Source: UBA10427 sp003500135 (GTDB lineage: Bacteria > Bacteroidota > Bacteroidia > Cytophagales > Cyclobacteriaceae). Taken from it: a stretch of 8,980 bases of DNA. Where the stretch lies: NCBI GenBank assembly GCA_963966275.1, contig CAWZYQ010000159.1, forward strand, positions 1-8,980. The letters run 5' to 3'. The notes under the pieces were generated by a model. It was given only the letters and a program-made list of their open reading frames with translations, ran no database searches and was not told the origin of the DNA. Position 1 is the first letter of the stretch. Each line of letters opens with the position of its first letter. Shown piece by piece: positions 8,580 to 8,980 of the stretch. Both the position numbers and the translations under genes were made by a program.

Positions 8580-8980
8580 CTAATTTGTTAACCTGGCCAA
8601 AAAGGGTTCTATGGCATCCGGGTTAAACTCCCCGGAACTGGTTAAGACCATAGCATCTTTACCAAAATCCAATTTTTCCTGAAATTGTAATGCTTTATCG
8701 ACCAAAATACCTTTAGGGCTTATCGGCTTATCTCTTCCCATCCCTAAAGATTTCATCATATCGTTCAGCTTACTTCTCATCCACTTATCGTTATGATACC
8801 CATAATAAATTAACGTAGCATCACACATCTTCAGGTTTTTGCGATGTAGATCGCGCAATTGGTTCGGGTCCCCTTCGAATTCATTCTTTATTACTTCATA
8901 CCCCTTCTTTTTCAAATATTTCTCAACCGGAATACACTTATCTGCTTCATCTTTGTCGTAAATGAAATAGATCACTTTTG
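8580..8980 (-). CDS. TIR-like domain protein, 5' end beyond window
   Basis: The frame is open through the right edge: the codons before the first possible start (8975, actually GTG encoding Val) read K and a partial codon, so the true start is outside the window. The 132 visible residues read KVIYFIYDKDEAD (first strand and loop), YLKKKGYEVI, HRKNLKMCDATLIYYG, then KWMRSKLNDMMK and an end of ...FLARL. This order of strands with cDAxLIYYG and a following Trp helix matches TIR/TIR-like domains that are commonly encoded beside nSTAND1 proteins. In NAD-hydrolysing bacterial TIRs a Glu sits four residues after this Trp (WCxxE); here that place is Lys (W65, K69 counted from the codon at 8975). NADase activity is therefore doubtful, and a scaffold or signalling role more likely. 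It ends TAG immediately before the STAND ATG. Domains upstream in the missing part are possible. Confidence 0.8.
   Translation of the reverse strand, partial: KVIYFIYDKDEADKCIPVEKYLKKKGYEVIKNEFEGDPNQLRDLHRKNLKMCDATLIYYGYHNDKWMRSKLNDMMKSLGMGRDKPISPKGILVDKALQFQEKLDFGKDAMVLTSSGEFNPDAIEPFLARLTN

Noticed and set aside
8973..8975. GTG as a possible start of the TIR-like gene
   Set aside because: The frame stays open to the window edge and the first strand of the TIR-like fold (KVIYFIYD) begins right there, leaving no N-terminal residues before it; an internal Val is more likely.

Overview
The window suggests a Bacteroidota genome, most likely a Cytophagales-type environmental bacterium; the lineage below phylum is a guess. 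The reasons are the overall AT-rich coding sequence, the absence of clear Shine-Dalgarno sequences at nearly every start, a giant secreted protein built of PKD/Ig-like ~97-residue modules of the kind found in gliding/adhesion proteins of this phylum, a DGGY-type propeller lipoprotein, and a TPR-plus-outer-membrane-barrel protein.

All genes lie on the minus strand and read from right to left with almost no intergenic space, so the window looks like the inside of one operon, open at both ends. In transcription order: (1) a TIR-like domain protein, 5' end outside the window (8580-8980); (2) a 1031-residue STAND NTPase with one transmembrane segment, a long coiled coil and a C-terminal WD40 propeller (5484-8579), whose ATG directly follows the stop of gene 1; (3) a 360-residue protein with signal peptide, helical-repeat N-terminus and outer-membrane beta-barrel (4385-5467), 16 bp later; (4) a 420-residue lipoprotein with about seven propeller repeats (3119-4381), 3 bp later; (5) the first 1036 residues of a very large secreted modular protein (1-3109), 9 bp later, running out of the window. 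There is no gene-free stretch over 20 bp. No promoter, terminator, tRNA, rRNA, CRISPR array or transposon is visible.

Taken together the set puts a TIR/STAND signalling pair, of the kind known from NLR-like immunity and programmed-death systems, in one transcription unit with an outer-membrane barrel, a surface or periplasmic lipoprotein and a giant adhesin-like protein. The charge pattern around the STAND transmembrane segment suggests the NTPase is cytoplasmic and the WD40 propeller periplasmic, which would give a physical path from the cell surface to a cytoplasmic TIR/NTPase switch. That path is inference; the gene order and domain content are read from the sequence.

The adhesin gene is a mosaic. 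Its downstream part (1-1237) is GC-rich, consists of tandem modules of 97-101 codons, and ends abruptly at a module boundary against AT-rich modules. A perfect 55-bp direct repeat 1182 bp apart (four modules) suggests recent module amplification continuing beyond the window.
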